Of a stretch of 62,693 nucleotides of DNA, positions 52,901 to 59,533 are shown in pieces. Source of the stretch: Pyrinomonadaceae bacterium. GTDB lineage: Bacteria; Acidobacteriota; Blastocatellia; Pyrinomonadales; Pyrinomonadaceae. A model generated the notes under the pieces. It was given only the letters and a program-made list of their open reading frames with translations, did no database searches and was not told the origin of the DNA. Location: the NCBI GenBank assembly GCA_021228405.1, contig JAJQRF010000007.1, positions 1 to 62,693 on the forward strand, given 5' to 3'. Every line of letters begins with the position of its first letter. The first letter of the stretch is position 1. Both the position numbers and the translations under genes were made by a program.

Positions 52901-54128
52901 TGCTTTGAATCTCATCTGCAAATCGCACAGCGACAGATGAAATCTTATCGAAAAGCGGTTGAAAAGCAGTATTAGCAGTAATGAGAAGTGTGTCTTTAAT
53001 ATTAGACATCGCGCCGGAAAGCGTGCGCGATTGTTTTTCCATTGCATCGCCAAACTTTTGCTGAGATATTTGCTGTAAAGCCTGAACCATAACGCTGGAG
53101 GAAATTTTTCCCTGCTCGGCAAGTTTTCTGAGTTCGGCTTGAGGTTTTCCGGTTGCTTCAGATAGCAGTTGAAAACCATTGATGCCGCGTTCGGCAAGTT
53201 GTTCCATTTCTTCAGCAGACACTTTCTGCTTAGAAATCATTTGCGTGATTGCCACCGTGACACCTTCAAGTCTTTCCTGACTGGTTTCTCCTGTTGCCGC
53301 AACGATATTTCCGATGTCGCGCATTAAAGGGATAATTTTTTCCGCTTCGACATTTGCCCCTAAAAAACGTTGTGAAAGTTGTGTGAGTCCGCCAAACTCA
53401 AACGGAGTAGATTTTGAAAATTGTTGAATTTCCTGTAAAAGTTTATTGGCTTTTTCGCCGTTTCCGAGAAGAGTTGTGAAGCCAATTTTTGTTTGTTGCA
53501 GTTTAGAACTGTAATCAAGCCACGCCGCCGCACCTTCTTTCGCTAAACTGATAGTTTGAGCAACTGCATCGGCGGCGAGATTGCCCGTGAAAGACGCTAT
53601 ACTGCCTCTTTCAATTTTGCTATTAGTTGAGGGAAGGAAATTAGATCGCGTTGCTCTGGCTTTCTCACGTTCAAGTCTAACGAATTCCTGATATTCACGC
53701 TTTTTCGCGTTTTCGGCGGCGCGTGCGGCTTGAATTGATTCCTGTGCGTGTCTGCGTGCCGTAATTTCAGCAATTCGAGCTTTACTTTTTTCGGCTTCGG
53801 CAAATTTCCTTGCTTCTGCCGTTACAATTGCGGTTTTTTGGCGAGAAGCATCTTGTTGCTGTTTAATTTCACTGCGAACTTGATCGTAAACCAGTCTCTG
53901 GTGTTTTTTTGATAAATTATTTATCTCCGAATATTGTTTTTTTATTTCTTCAATATTTACCAGACCGCCGCCAGATGCTTTTACGGAATTATCGAAACCG
54001 GAAAAATTGCCGTTTGAATTCATACTTTTGAGGCGCAAAAATTCTTTTTGCAAGCGATCAACAGACGCTTTTACTTTTGCCTCAAGCAATGACATATCAC
54101 CGTCAAATCTGATTTTGGTAACTTTCAT
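49953..54128 (-). CDS. Tape measure protein
   Basis: 1391 residues, which by the usual 1.5 A per residue rule suggests a tail about 200 nm long. The N-terminus is coiled coil (to about 165). The tape measure domain follows (LQQTKIGFTTLLGNGEKANKLLQEIQQFSKSTPFEFGGLTQLSQRFLGANV... to about 350). A long helical rod comes next. The Gly/Ala-rich membrane-inserting segment (GGIMGGIGGLASLAGGLIGG...AAGALIGLFSG) is at about 1090-1170, and the C-terminus has STGGFIPG...ILARLSKGEVVLNPAHIARM. The first ~970 codons are clearly more AT-rich than the rest, with a sharp change near 51100-51250. Confidence 0.93.
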   Translation of the reverse strand: MKVTKIRFDGDMSLLEAKVKASVDRLQKEFLRLKSMNSNGNFSGFDNSVKASGGGLVNIEEIKKQYSEINNLSKKHQRLVYDQVRSEIKQQQDASRQKTAIVTAEARKFAEAEKSKARIAEITARRHAQESIQAARAAENAKKREYQEFVRLEREKARATRSNFLPSTNSKIERGSIASFTGNLAADAVAQTISLAKEGAAAWLDYSSKLQQTKIGFTTLLGNGEKANKLLQEIQQFSKSTPFEFGGLTQLSQRFLGANVEAEKIIPLMRDIGNIVAATGETSQERLEGVTVAITQMISKQKVSAEEMEQLAERGINGFQLLSEATGKPQAELRKLAEQGKISSSVMVQALQQISQQKFGDAMEKQSRTLSGAMSNIKDTLLITANTAFQPLFDKISSVAVRFADEIQSKGGDFEAIGSLIAQYIGEGLAKTVPTIAELTGKGFASIFAKTVKGEWSGVGFLGIDFLRGQFDAITGGKVFSGIPDIVKSGMVDLAKKFNAELDKTAQKTKDLKAIDDQLKIDKAVAKMKALNEQCKFASDLTKNLSLQVRFFGNETEEAAVKQQLLGRGITDFSQGWAKFAVEAAKSLDVLKANKQAQDDFNKRFESFADEVRQVREDAEFKLQFANPSELDEFNRKVNQSGLEFKGLAFEINQTREALRLLALSREYDKAGASTKQFVDSLKSSRQSIEELSQVDVSPFQGKIRELLKGIELFTVAGEKLDNNGIANQIEKRILTFQRDLANINDWASAAIGDPEQISEQLKIKTQKIIDDWHANFVEYMRTIRQKVQSDGEVSFTSFFEGEGGNKETANELIYLFNAVNKAANSENLSTYKNVVDDLDSEIQKLNVELGYSAEISRADALAKMLQTDAYKNLTPEMKKVLEAKAEEVDRLKAAKDAQEEYRKAFDETFGLVRDSLDILTEQGKSLSERFGGFFKNIAQRWRDMLLDMAAQWLTSKIFNIFGGGIGGATGSNNSGGILSGNPIGGIFGSIFGGGRNIGTPPFNPNYRQFTSGNVPANQLSSTGNFFANNPAGLAPFTGGLRSIWDVPNAGFNTGGGGIFGNLKNLFSTRQGGIFAPQKTVFGGTSGLGGIMGGIGGLASLAGGLIGGRFGGILSMAGTGAQIGAMFGPIGAGIGAAAGALIGLFSGDPKRKADKAQLPQLQSGFADALQQLRQLLQDTKSLRVDPDSALSKAQELRQAIASGFGLNWQSKKYQKVSAQQIQGKLSEADSIIAQLRDAADMARAANDRNRRILPEFSTGGFIPGIFDGKDDILARLSKGEVVLNPAHIARMRALVGFDPLQHIGVPRYPKKDTMPRFADGGVVSGFANQNIAGGNQPIVIEISSLTVSVGKDDATKIFVMGGQTSTGQKVIVKGVEQDAINNETFKRGILN

Positions 54129-54140
54129 TTGATTAATTTA

Positions 54141-54169
54141 TTGCGATCAATAAAACATCTATGTAATAA
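54141..54169 (+). promoter_or_regulatory. Moron promoter
   Basis: TTGCGA (54141-54146), a 17-bp spacer and TAATAA (54164-54169), on the strand opposite to the structural genes and 18 bp before the ATG of the cargo gene. Confidence 0.6.
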
Positions 54170-54187
54170 TTCGACTCGGTAACGGTT

Positions 54188-54736
54188 ATGAAAATAATTT
54201 CCACTTGTCTTTTTTTTCTTTTATTCTCACAAGTTTGTTATTCGCAAACTTGTAATATTCCTTCCCTGCGCGGTCTCAAACTCGGAATGACAGCGCAAGC
54301 GGTAGATAGTCTTTTTGCTGTTGAAGATGACACGATTTATTTTGACGATGCACAGTATCAGTTATCTTTTACACGTAATAAACTGATAAAAATTTCGGTC
54401 GATTATCTACAGCCAAAATGGAGTGATATTCGCCAATTCACGGAAGCATATTCCGCTGAACTCGGTTTGCCGAACGATTGGCAGAGCGTTCAAGATGTCT
54501 CACGTCTAAAACAATTGGAAAAGAAACGTGCTGAATTAATAGCTAAATACACGCCTGAATATTTTCAAGTCCAACAGATTGACCGTGAAATTGAAGTCTT
54601 GAAATCTAATTCTTTCACTGTCTTGAAATGCCCAACTTTTACCGTTTCGGCAAAACTCAACAAACAAGACGAAGCGCAAGTAATTTTGCGGCTCACAAAT
54701 CGTGTCAATTCAAAGAGCGGTAAATTCAAACCTTAA
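54188..54736 (+). CDS. Secreted moron protein encoded on the prophage
   Basis: 182 residues. A signal peptide (ISTCLFFLLFSQVCYSQ) is followed by NIPSLRGLKLGMTAQAVDSLF, a short motif seen at the start of small SmpA/BamE-like and other secreted domains (G-x-x-L-G-M-T). A coiled-coil section (LKQLEKKRAELIAKYTPEYFQVQQIDREIEVL) and a beta end (FTVSAKLNKQDEAQVILRLTN) follow. It lies between the tail chaperone and tape measure genes on the opposite strand, with its own promoter and AT-rich composition. This is the standard description of a moron expressed in the lysogen. Its function in host change is unknown. Confidence 0.75.
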   Translation: MKIISTCLFFLLFSQVCYSQTCNIPSLRGLKLGMTAQAVDSLFAVEDDTIYFDDAQYQLSFTRNKLIKISVDYLQPKWSDIRQFTEAYSAELGLPNDWQSVQDVSRLKQLEKKRAELIAKYTPEYFQVQQIDREIEVLKSNSFTVLKCPTFTVSAKLNKQDEAQVILRLTNRVNSKSGKFKP

Positions 54737-55108
54737 TTATTTGAGAAGCTGCTGAATTACGCGATTGGTTTGTTGTCTTTCAAGTCGATCAATTTCTTTT
54801 TCTACATATCTCCAAGTCGCATAGAGTTTGAGAATTTCAAAAGAATATACTGACCAATCCGTTTTGAATCCCGCATTTTCCCAAAAAACTAAATTTTCAA
54901 TTTCCTCAAAAAGTTCGCTTTTCTGCGAAAAGTTATTTTTACTCGGCAAAAGTTCGCAATTAACACAAGCATCTAGCCCGTTACCTGTTTCACTTTTTGC
55001 TATCGCAAACTTTCCGCAGCTTTCTTCGCCCGGACAGGTTTTCTCGGTTTCAAGAAATCCCGCATTTTCAAAAAGTCTTTTGTGAATTTCAGCAGACGCT
55101 TCTGCTAC
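54737..55108 (-). CDS. Tail chaperone frameshift extension (gpT-like), -1 frame
   Basis: An open frame of 123 codons without a start codon at its beginning. It opens exactly where the tail chaperone frame ends, one base back: after the slippery A-AAA-AAG the -1 frame reads VAEASAEIHKRLFENAGFLE and goes on to TAA at 54737. Four cysteines (CPGEESC and CVNC) suggest a metal-binding knuckle. An ATG within it at 54949 has no good ribosome binding site and would discard the Cys part. A fusion product of 352 residues is predicted. Such G/GT pairs assist tape measure folding and tail-tube assembly in siphophages, and this one lies between tail tube and tape measure as expected. Confidence 0.75.
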   Translation of the reverse strand, partial: VAEASAEIHKRLFENAGFLETEKTCPGEESCGKFAIAKSETGNGLDACVNCELLPSKNNFSQKSELFEEIENLVFWENAGFKTDWSVYSFEILKLYATWRYVEKEIDRLERQQTNRVIQQLLK

Positions 55109-55114
55109 TTTTTT
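55091..55114 (-). promoter_or_regulatory. Predicted -1 ribosomal frameshift site with hairpin
   Basis: The heptamer A-AAA-AAG (55114-55108, zero-frame codons as written) is the most slippery class known in bacteria (as in E. coli dnaX) and is followed immediately by the zero-frame stop TAG. One nucleotide beyond, AGCAGA-AGCG-TCTGCT (55106-55091) forms a perfect 6-bp hairpin. The hairpin is closer than the usual 5-8 nt, so its lower base pairs would have to open; its role is uncertain. Confidence 0.75.
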
Positions 55115-55794
55115 TCGTCAATTTTTGAAGCGAAAATATAATCGATGACTTTTACTTTGAATCTGAGCGGTGTAAAAGACTTAAAACCTGTCGAAGAAAC
55201 TAGCATTTCATCATATAATTCGCCGTATTTTTCATCTTGAGGCACATACCTTATCTTCGGTTTGCGGCTCAAACCTTTTGTTTTTTCAGTTTCAAAAGAC
55301 TTTCTCCGAATTTTGTCGTATTTTTTTGCAAATTCTAAAGTTTTAGACTGCATTGTGTGAGTTTGGGAAACCGGAAACCCGTTGAAAAATGCTTCTGTGA
55401 TAACAGTTTCCGTTTTTTGTTGAGTTAATTTTCGCTTTCCGTTCTGTGCGATTTCAGGCTCGACAATTACGACAGTTAAAAACATATTCATTGCATCGAC
55501 TTTTTCATCAATATCAATAAGCGACTTCCAGTCGTCGGATGGATCGACCTCAATATTTTCAACTTCTTTGATTTGCGCGTCCCACAACGCGGCGGTAATT
55601 AATTTATCGTTTGCGTCAACATTATCCGCATTTCCTTCAATGCTTACTGAATTAACGTGACTCAAATAATCTTTATCCGAAAGTGGATTGAAAACGTGTG
55701 CCGTATCAAATTTTTCGCCGTTTTCGGTAACGACTAGCGCGTATCTTTGAACTGCGTCAGCATCGTAAATGTTCATACTTTCTTGCTTTTCCAT
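55105..55794 (-). CDS. Tail assembly chaperone (gpG-like)
   Basis: 229 residues, acidic N-terminal half, basic C-terminal half (KKYDKIRRKSFETEKTKGLSRKPKIRY). There is no clear sequence family, but the position between the major tail protein and the tape measure, together with the frameshift signal at its end, identifies it as the tail assembly chaperone. The last codons are GAC GAA AAA AAG TAG. The composition is AT-rich relative to the tail tube gene upstream. Its ribosome binding site is poor, and just before it lies a nested pair of inverted repeats (55812-55874) that could control its translation. Confidence 0.7.
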   Translation of the reverse strand: MEKQESMNIYDADAVQRYALVVTENGEKFDTAHVFNPLSDKDYLSHVNSVSIEGNADNVDANDKLITAALWDAQIKEVENIEVDPSDDWKSLIDIDEKVDAMNMFLTVVIVEPEIAQNGKRKLTQQKTETVITEAFFNGFPVSQTHTMQSKTLEFAKKYDKIRRKSFETEKTKGLSRKPKIRYVPQDEKYGELYDEMLVSSTGFKSFTPLRFKVKVIDYIFASKIDEKK

Positions 55795-55811
55795 ATTTTT
55801 TTGACAAAATT

Positions 55812-55874
55812 CTCAAGTTTTGAGTGAAAACAGGCTTGCAGACAAAACTTGAGTTAGAAAATCTGCAAGCCTGT
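55812..55874 (-). promoter_or_regulatory. Nested inverted repeats able to form a pseudoknot or two exclusive hairpins
   Basis: Stem 1: ACAGGCTTGCAGA (55830-55842) with TCTGCAAGCCTGT (55862-55874), 13 bp perfect. Stem 2: CTCAAGTTTT (55812-55821) with AAAACTTGAG (55844-55853), 10 bp perfect; one arm lies in the loop of stem 1 and the other outside it. In the leftward mRNA this fits an H-type pseudoknot with 8-, 1- and 8-nt loops. It follows the major tail gene stop by 27 nt and ends 17 nt before the chaperone ATG at 55794. Confidence 0.7.
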
Positions 55875-55901
55875 GCTTTGCTCAATCGCTCCGAGCAAAA
55901 T

Positions 55902-57050
55902 TTACGAACCGACGAACGTCGAAAAATCGGCAACGGGGCTGATGATTTCGAGTTCGAGCGGCATTACCGACGAAACGGCTTCGGGTTGCGTGGCGATCTG
56001 GATGCCGCGCACGCTGTCGATGGTCGGATAGGAAATCCCGCCGATCGTGAACTTATTGAGCGAGAACGTCGCCTTTTGATTGTAGATCGTCGCGCCGATG
56101 ATCTTGCCGAGAAACGTCCAGTCCGCTGACAACGCCGTGCCCGCTTCCATCAATGCTTCAAAATCCGCCGCCGCTTTGAGTTCGGGCGTTAATTTCGCCG
56201 AGAACTCGACCGCCGCGACCTGTTCGGTGATCGGCAATGAGCCGCGAATCTGCGCCGAGGTCGGATCGTTGTCGATCTGGAATTTCTGACAGCCCGAATA
56301 GCCGATTTCCATATTCAGATTTTCATTGATCGAAGCCTGAAAATTGTAAAAATCGCATCCGAGAGCATACGCCGTGCCGCCTTTCGACGGTTGCGAATAA
56401 ATGCTCATCGTGCCGTTTTCGGGAATTCTCTGCTCCGTGCCGAGTTCGCCTGAACCCGTGCCGATGACGTGCTTTCCCGATCCGAAAAACTTCACGTCGC
56501 CGGCTTCACGCTTGCCCGAACCGTGCCACGCGACATTCGCCGTCAAATACGGTTTTTCGGCATTGTGCGGTGTCGAAAACTGGATCGTTTCGACCTTGCA
56601 CCCGCGAAACTTTTTGTTATAAACCTCGTTCGACGAAAGCGCGGCTTCGTTGAGTTTGACCGCGAGCATCCACGCGGGAAGCTCCCGGACAAGTTGCGGA
56701 TTGAGCAATTTGAAGGTGTGGCGGTAAACGCCGGAAACAACCGCCGCGACGGTATAATCACCGAACGAACGATATGCCCAGAAGCCGAGTTCCTCGAACG
56801 TCAGAAAAATATCGAACGAGCCTGAAGCATCGGCGCGTCCTTTATTGTTTTTGGTCGAATAAGCCGAGCCCGTCGCTTCACCCTGGTTGCCGACGTTCGG
56901 ACTGGCGAATTCGGGAACGCTGATATAGCTTGCCGCGACTTCCTGACGAAAATTCGCCGGAGTCGTCGCGGGCGTAACGCCCGTATTATAGTCGCTCTGC
57001 GCGGGCGAAACCGCCATCACGCCTTGTGATTCCGTTACTGTAACTCCCAT
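55902..57050 (-). CDS. Major tail (tube) protein
   Basis: 382 residues, beta-rich with Gly, as expected for a siphophage tail tube subunit. The N-terminus MGVTVTESQGVMAVSPAQSD is followed by a strongly strand-forming middle (DASGSFDIFLTFEELGFWAYRSFGDYTV, LTANVAWHGSGKREAG). The C-terminal domain (PLELEIISPVADFSTFVGS) is Ig-like in style. Assignment rests on size, position just upstream of the chaperone/tape measure pair and composition; no exact family signature was recognised. The GC-rich composition contrasts with the next gene. Confidence 0.75.
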   Translation of the reverse strand: MGVTVTESQGVMAVSPAQSDYNTGVTPATTPANFRQEVAASYISVPEFASPNVGNQGEATGSAYSTKNNKGRADASGSFDIFLTFEELGFWAYRSFGDYTVAAVVSGVYRHTFKLLNPQLVRELPAWMLAVKLNEAALSSNEVYNKKFRGCKVETIQFSTPHNAEKPYLTANVAWHGSGKREAGDVKFFGSGKHVIGTGSGELGTEQRIPENGTMSIYSQPSKGGTAYALGCDFYNFQASINENLNMEIGYSGCQKFQIDNDPTSAQIRGSLPITEQVAAVEFSAKLTPELKAAADFEALMEAGTALSADWTFLGKIIGATIYNQKATFSLNKFTIGGISYPTIDSVRGIQIATQPEAVSSVMPLELEIISPVADFSTFVGS

Positions 57051-57058
57051 TTATTTAT

Positions 57059-57454
57059 TTATTCTCCTTCAGTATTAATTTCAGAGCTGTCTGCGCCCTG
57101 TTCGGTTTCGGGTAAAAGTTGCGGTGCACGCGGCATCAGGATAAGTTCGACGAGTTCCGTTTTGTTCATCGCCGGCGAAAAACCTTCGAGCTCGTCGGCT
57201 CGTTTGACCAGTTCGCCTTTTCCGAGCTTCATCAGTTCCGCGCGTTGCTCGTCTAAAGTTTTTCCGGTTTCGGTTTCTGAGCTTTCTTCCGCACTTGTTT
57301 CGGGAATCGAATCGACGAAACCGAATGCACCTGTCGAAAGCGCGATCTCGGCTTCGTAAGACGAAAACTCTTGACGGTCGCCTTTTTTCGCGCTGACCGT
57401 CACGTTGCCGACGGTGCGGCGAATATCTTCTGTTGCTTCTAAAATTACCTTCAT
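57059..57454 (-). CDS. Phage hypothetical protein with SAP-like segment
   Basis: 131 residues, acidic. The N-terminal 45 residues are beta-rich (MKVILEATEDIRRTVGNVTVSAKKGD), similar in style to the 79-residue protein at 59534. A Glu/Ser/Thr linker precedes LDEQRAELMKLGKGELVKRADEL with NKTELVELIL, a pair of helices like a SAP or HeH motif. It lies between the tail terminator-like gene and the tail tube gene. Its role is unknown. Confidence 0.65.
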   Translation of the reverse strand: MKVILEATEDIRRTVGNVTVSAKKGDRQEFSSYEAEIALSTGAFGFVDSIPETSAEESSETETGKTLDEQRAELMKLGKGELVKRADELEGFSPAMNKTELVELILMPRAPQLLPETEQGADSSEINTEGE

Positions 57455-57465
57455 AATTCTCCTTC

Positions 57466-57915
57466 TTACTTTTTATTGATGGTCAGCCTGACGACCGTGA
57501 TCGGTGTTTTCAGCGTTCCGACTCTGCGCCAATCATTAACTTTCTGCACGGAACAATCGGAAATGATATTGCAGTTATTCGTGCCGAGTCTTTGATCGTC
57601 ATAGATTGCCTGAATGAATTCGATTGCCATTGCATCGACTTTATTTCTGGCGGCAAGCCGATCTGTCAAACCCTGCGTCTGCGGAATCTGCAAAAAATGC
57701 ACGTCCAAAAAGGCGTTGAATTCTTTCAGAACGTTCGGCGCGGCGGGTTGCGGAATACTGCCGCGCAGATCATCGACGCGCACATATTTCGATTCGGGCG
57801 CGCCTTTCATTTCCTCGTAAAGATCGGCGTGCACAATCGCTTCGTAAAGTGCCGTTTTAGCAGGATTTCCCGCCAGACTTACGGCAAAGTCGTAAACCGC
57901 ATTCGATAAATTCAT
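57466..57915 (-). CDS. Phage tail terminator/completion-like protein
   Basis: 149 residues. Position (between the gp10-like connector and the tail tube gene), size and sheet pattern (YVRVDDLRGSIPQP, FLDVHFLQIPQTQG, NDWRRVGTLKTPITVVRLTINKK) suit a tail terminator protein of the gpU/HK97 gp11 type. No diagnostic motif is visible, so this is mainly positional. The start codon overlaps the stop of the upstream gene (ATGA), implying coupled translation. Confidence 0.55.
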   Translation of the reverse strand: MNLSNAVYDFAVSLAGNPAKTALYEAIVHADLYEEMKGAPESKYVRVDDLRGSIPQPAAPNVLKEFNAFLDVHFLQIPQTQGLTDRLAARNKVDAMAIEFIQAIYDDQRLGTNNCNIISDCSVQKVNDWRRVGTLKTPITVVRLTINKK

Positions 57916-58316
57916 ACGCTTTCAAGGCGTTTCACCGCATTTTCAAGCCCTTTCTCGACAAAAGGACGATTCAAGTATCCGGCATTTTCTCCGTCGAAAA
58001 CCGGATCGAGAAAATAACCGTGTTCGCTCATTTCCAAAACGACCGAATTTCCCTGCTTTTCCGCTTTGAGCGAATCGTAAAGCTCGAAACTGTCTTTCGC
58101 GGGAACCTCGCCGCTCGCCGATCTGGTGAAACTTCCCGCTTTTGCGCTCGTTGCTTTAACACCCGTGCGCGTTGCCAAATCCATCAAATTTCTGATTTCT
58201 TCAGGCGCGTAATCGGCAATGTTTTCAAGAATCCTGTCAGTTTCATCGCTTGCCGCCGCTTTTAAGTCGCGGACAGCTGAATCGATCACCGGAGAAAGAT
58301 CGATCAGGATTTTCAT
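57912..58316 (-). CDS. HK97 gp10-like head-tail joining protein
   Basis: 134 residues from the ATG at 58316, which overlaps the stop of the previous gene (TAATG); a TTG three codons upstream is less likely. The sequence DYAPEEIRNLMDLATRTGVKATSAKAGSFTRSASGEVPAKDS...LYDSLKAEKQGNSVVLEMSEHGYFLDPVFDGENAGYLNRPFVEKGLENA matches the gp10-like pattern: a basic linker, an EhGYfLDp-type strand and an RPFvekgl end. These proteins join the neck to the tail. The composition is GC-richer than the gene before it. Confidence 0.7.
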   Translation of the reverse strand: MKILIDLSPVIDSAVRDLKAAASDETDRILENIADYAPEEIRNLMDLATRTGVKATSAKAGSFTRSASGEVPAKDSFELYDSLKAEKQGNSVVLEMSEHGYFLDPVFDGENAGYLNRPFVEKGLENAVKRLESV

Positions 58317-58780
58317 TAACAGCAAATCTCCGCATTGATTACCGGATGCGAAAACTCGATTGGATTATCGAAGCTGTCGCCGTCCGCATTCTGAATCAGA
58401 TACGGACTCAAGTCTTCTAAAGCCGATTGATAAAACCACTCACGCCTTTTCTCCGTTTCCGAAGCTTTTTCGTATTGATTCGTGACGCTATCATTCTGGT
58501 CTTTTTCCTGTGATATAACACCGCCCGCACGGTAGCGTCCTGTTTGAATTGTAAGTAAGGCACGGTAAGCTAATTTGCCTTGTGCGCGTCTTACTGCCTT
58601 GTTTTTGCGTGAAGAATCATCACCTGCATCTTCGATTTCTGTAACTAAAGTTTCGCCGCATAATTTAGCGATTAAATCAATACCTTCCTCAAGACATTGA
58701 TTGTATTGAGCGGGCGATAATTCGCTTTCGCTATTGGTTACATATAAAACGCGAAACTCTTCTTCAGTTAAAAACGCCAT
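58316..58780 (-). CDS. Phage head-tail connector-like protein
   Basis: 154 residues, mostly helical (FLTEEEFRVLYVTNSESELSPAQYNQCLEEGIDLIAKLCG, RRAQGKLAYRALLTIQTGRYRAGGV). The arrangement of short helices followed by a Tyr/Leu-rich end fits HK97 gp6-like connectors. Assignment is mainly positional (first gene after capsid-related genes and before gp10-like). It is AT-rich like the adjacent HNH nuclease gene, suggesting both came together. Confidence 0.6.
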   Translation of the reverse strand: MAFLTEEEFRVLYVTNSESELSPAQYNQCLEEGIDLIAKLCGETLVTEIEDAGDDSSRKNKAVRRAQGKLAYRALLTIQTGRYRAGGVISQEKDQNDSVTNQYEKASETEKRREWFYQSALEDLSPYLIQNADGDSFDNPIEFSHPVINAEICC

Positions 58781-58831
58781 TGTTTTACTTTATAAAGCGT
58801 GAACGCTCGCTTTATACTGCTATATATAACA

Positions 58832-58860
58832 TTGATTTTTCGAGCTATCCCTAGTATAAT
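58832..58860 (+). promoter_or_regulatory. HNH gene promoter giving a leaderless mRNA
   Basis: TTGATT (58832-58837), a 17-bp spacer and perfect TATAAT (58855-58860). The ATG at 58868 is 7 nt after the -10, at the expected transcription start. Confidence 0.7.
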
Positions 58861-58867
58861 TTCCTTA

Positions 58868-59494
58868 ATGAATACCTTAAGAAAAAGAGCAGTCGAAAAA
58901 TACTACAATTCACCAAAACACTGCGTTCAATGTTCGGGAATAATTAAAATCGGTGAAAGCGAACCAGTTCGTTACGTCAGACGCAAGAAATTCTGTTCTC
59001 GAACTTGCTACATCAACTCCAAAACAGGTCAGCCTGTGGAAAACGCAAAATTCAGATATTTTGGAAAATCCAAAGATATTTTTTGCGCCAGATGTCAGGC
59101 TGTTTTCACTGTTCATCGAAACTCTAGCGGGGCTATACCTTCTCGCAAGGTTTGCGATTTCTGTTATAAAAACCCGCCCAGAAAGCCTTTTAGTGAAACC
59201 ATTGGCAAAATCGGCGATTTCACTAAATCCGAACTGTTTGTTAATCGAGCGTCTTACCAGTCCGCTCGGTCTGCTGTCAGAAAACACGCTGTTGCGATTT
59301 TTCAAACACATCATAAAACAAATAGTTGCCATATTTGCGGCTATGACAGACACATTCAAGTGGCTCATATCAAATCAGTTAGCAGTTTTAGCGGTGAAAC
59401 ATTAATTTCTGTAATTAATGACCCGAAAAATCTTGTCGGTTTATGCCCAAATCATCATTGGGAATTTGACCACGGTATTTTGTCAGTTATCTAA
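58868..59494 (+). CDS. Free-standing HNH endonuclease
   Basis: 208 residues from the ATG at 58868. The N-terminal part has Cys pairs of zinc-finger type (HCVQCSG, FCSRTCYINS, CARCQAVF, VCDFCYKN). The C-terminus is an HNH domain: CHICGYDRHIQVAHIKSVSSF, NDPKNLVGLCPNHHWEFDHG, with the metal- and catalysis-related His and Asn residues present. It is encoded opposite to the phage structural genes, is AT-rich, has its own promoter, is flanked by 10-bp direct repeats, and its stop codon lies at the edge of a tRNA 5' half. This fits a homing-type nuclease cassette. Confidence 0.85.
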   Translation: MNTLRKRAVEKYYNSPKHCVQCSGIIKIGESEPVRYVRRKKFCSRTCYINSKTGQPVENAKFRYFGKSKDIFCARCQAVFTVHRNSSGAIPSRKVCDFCYKNPPRKPFSETIGKIGDFTKSELFVNRASYQSARSAVRKHAVAIFQTHHKTNSCHICGYDRHIQVAHIKSVSSFSGETLISVINDPKNLVGLCPNHHWEFDHGILSVI

Positions 59495-59527
59495 GCCGCA
59501 TGCTCTGCCTGACTGAGCTATCCCGCA
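59492..59527 (-). tRNA. tRNA 5' half (truncated at the anticodon loop)
   Basis: On the minus strand TGCGGGATAGCTCAGTCAGG, then CAGAGCATGCGGCTTA, is a normal tRNA from position 1 through the D arm and 5' anticodon stem to about position 35; then the sequence becomes the 3' end of the HNH gene. No 3' half (T-arm, acceptor 3' strand) is found between 58781 and 59491. The original tRNA identity is uncertain. It is not functional as it stands. Confidence 0.75.
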
Positions 59528-59533
59528 GTAAAA

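Noticed and set aside
54737-54949. Independent 70-residue gene starting at 54949
   Set aside because: The frame continues upstream to the exact slippery site of the chaperone gene and the internal ATG has no ribosome binding site; a frameshift extension explains it better.
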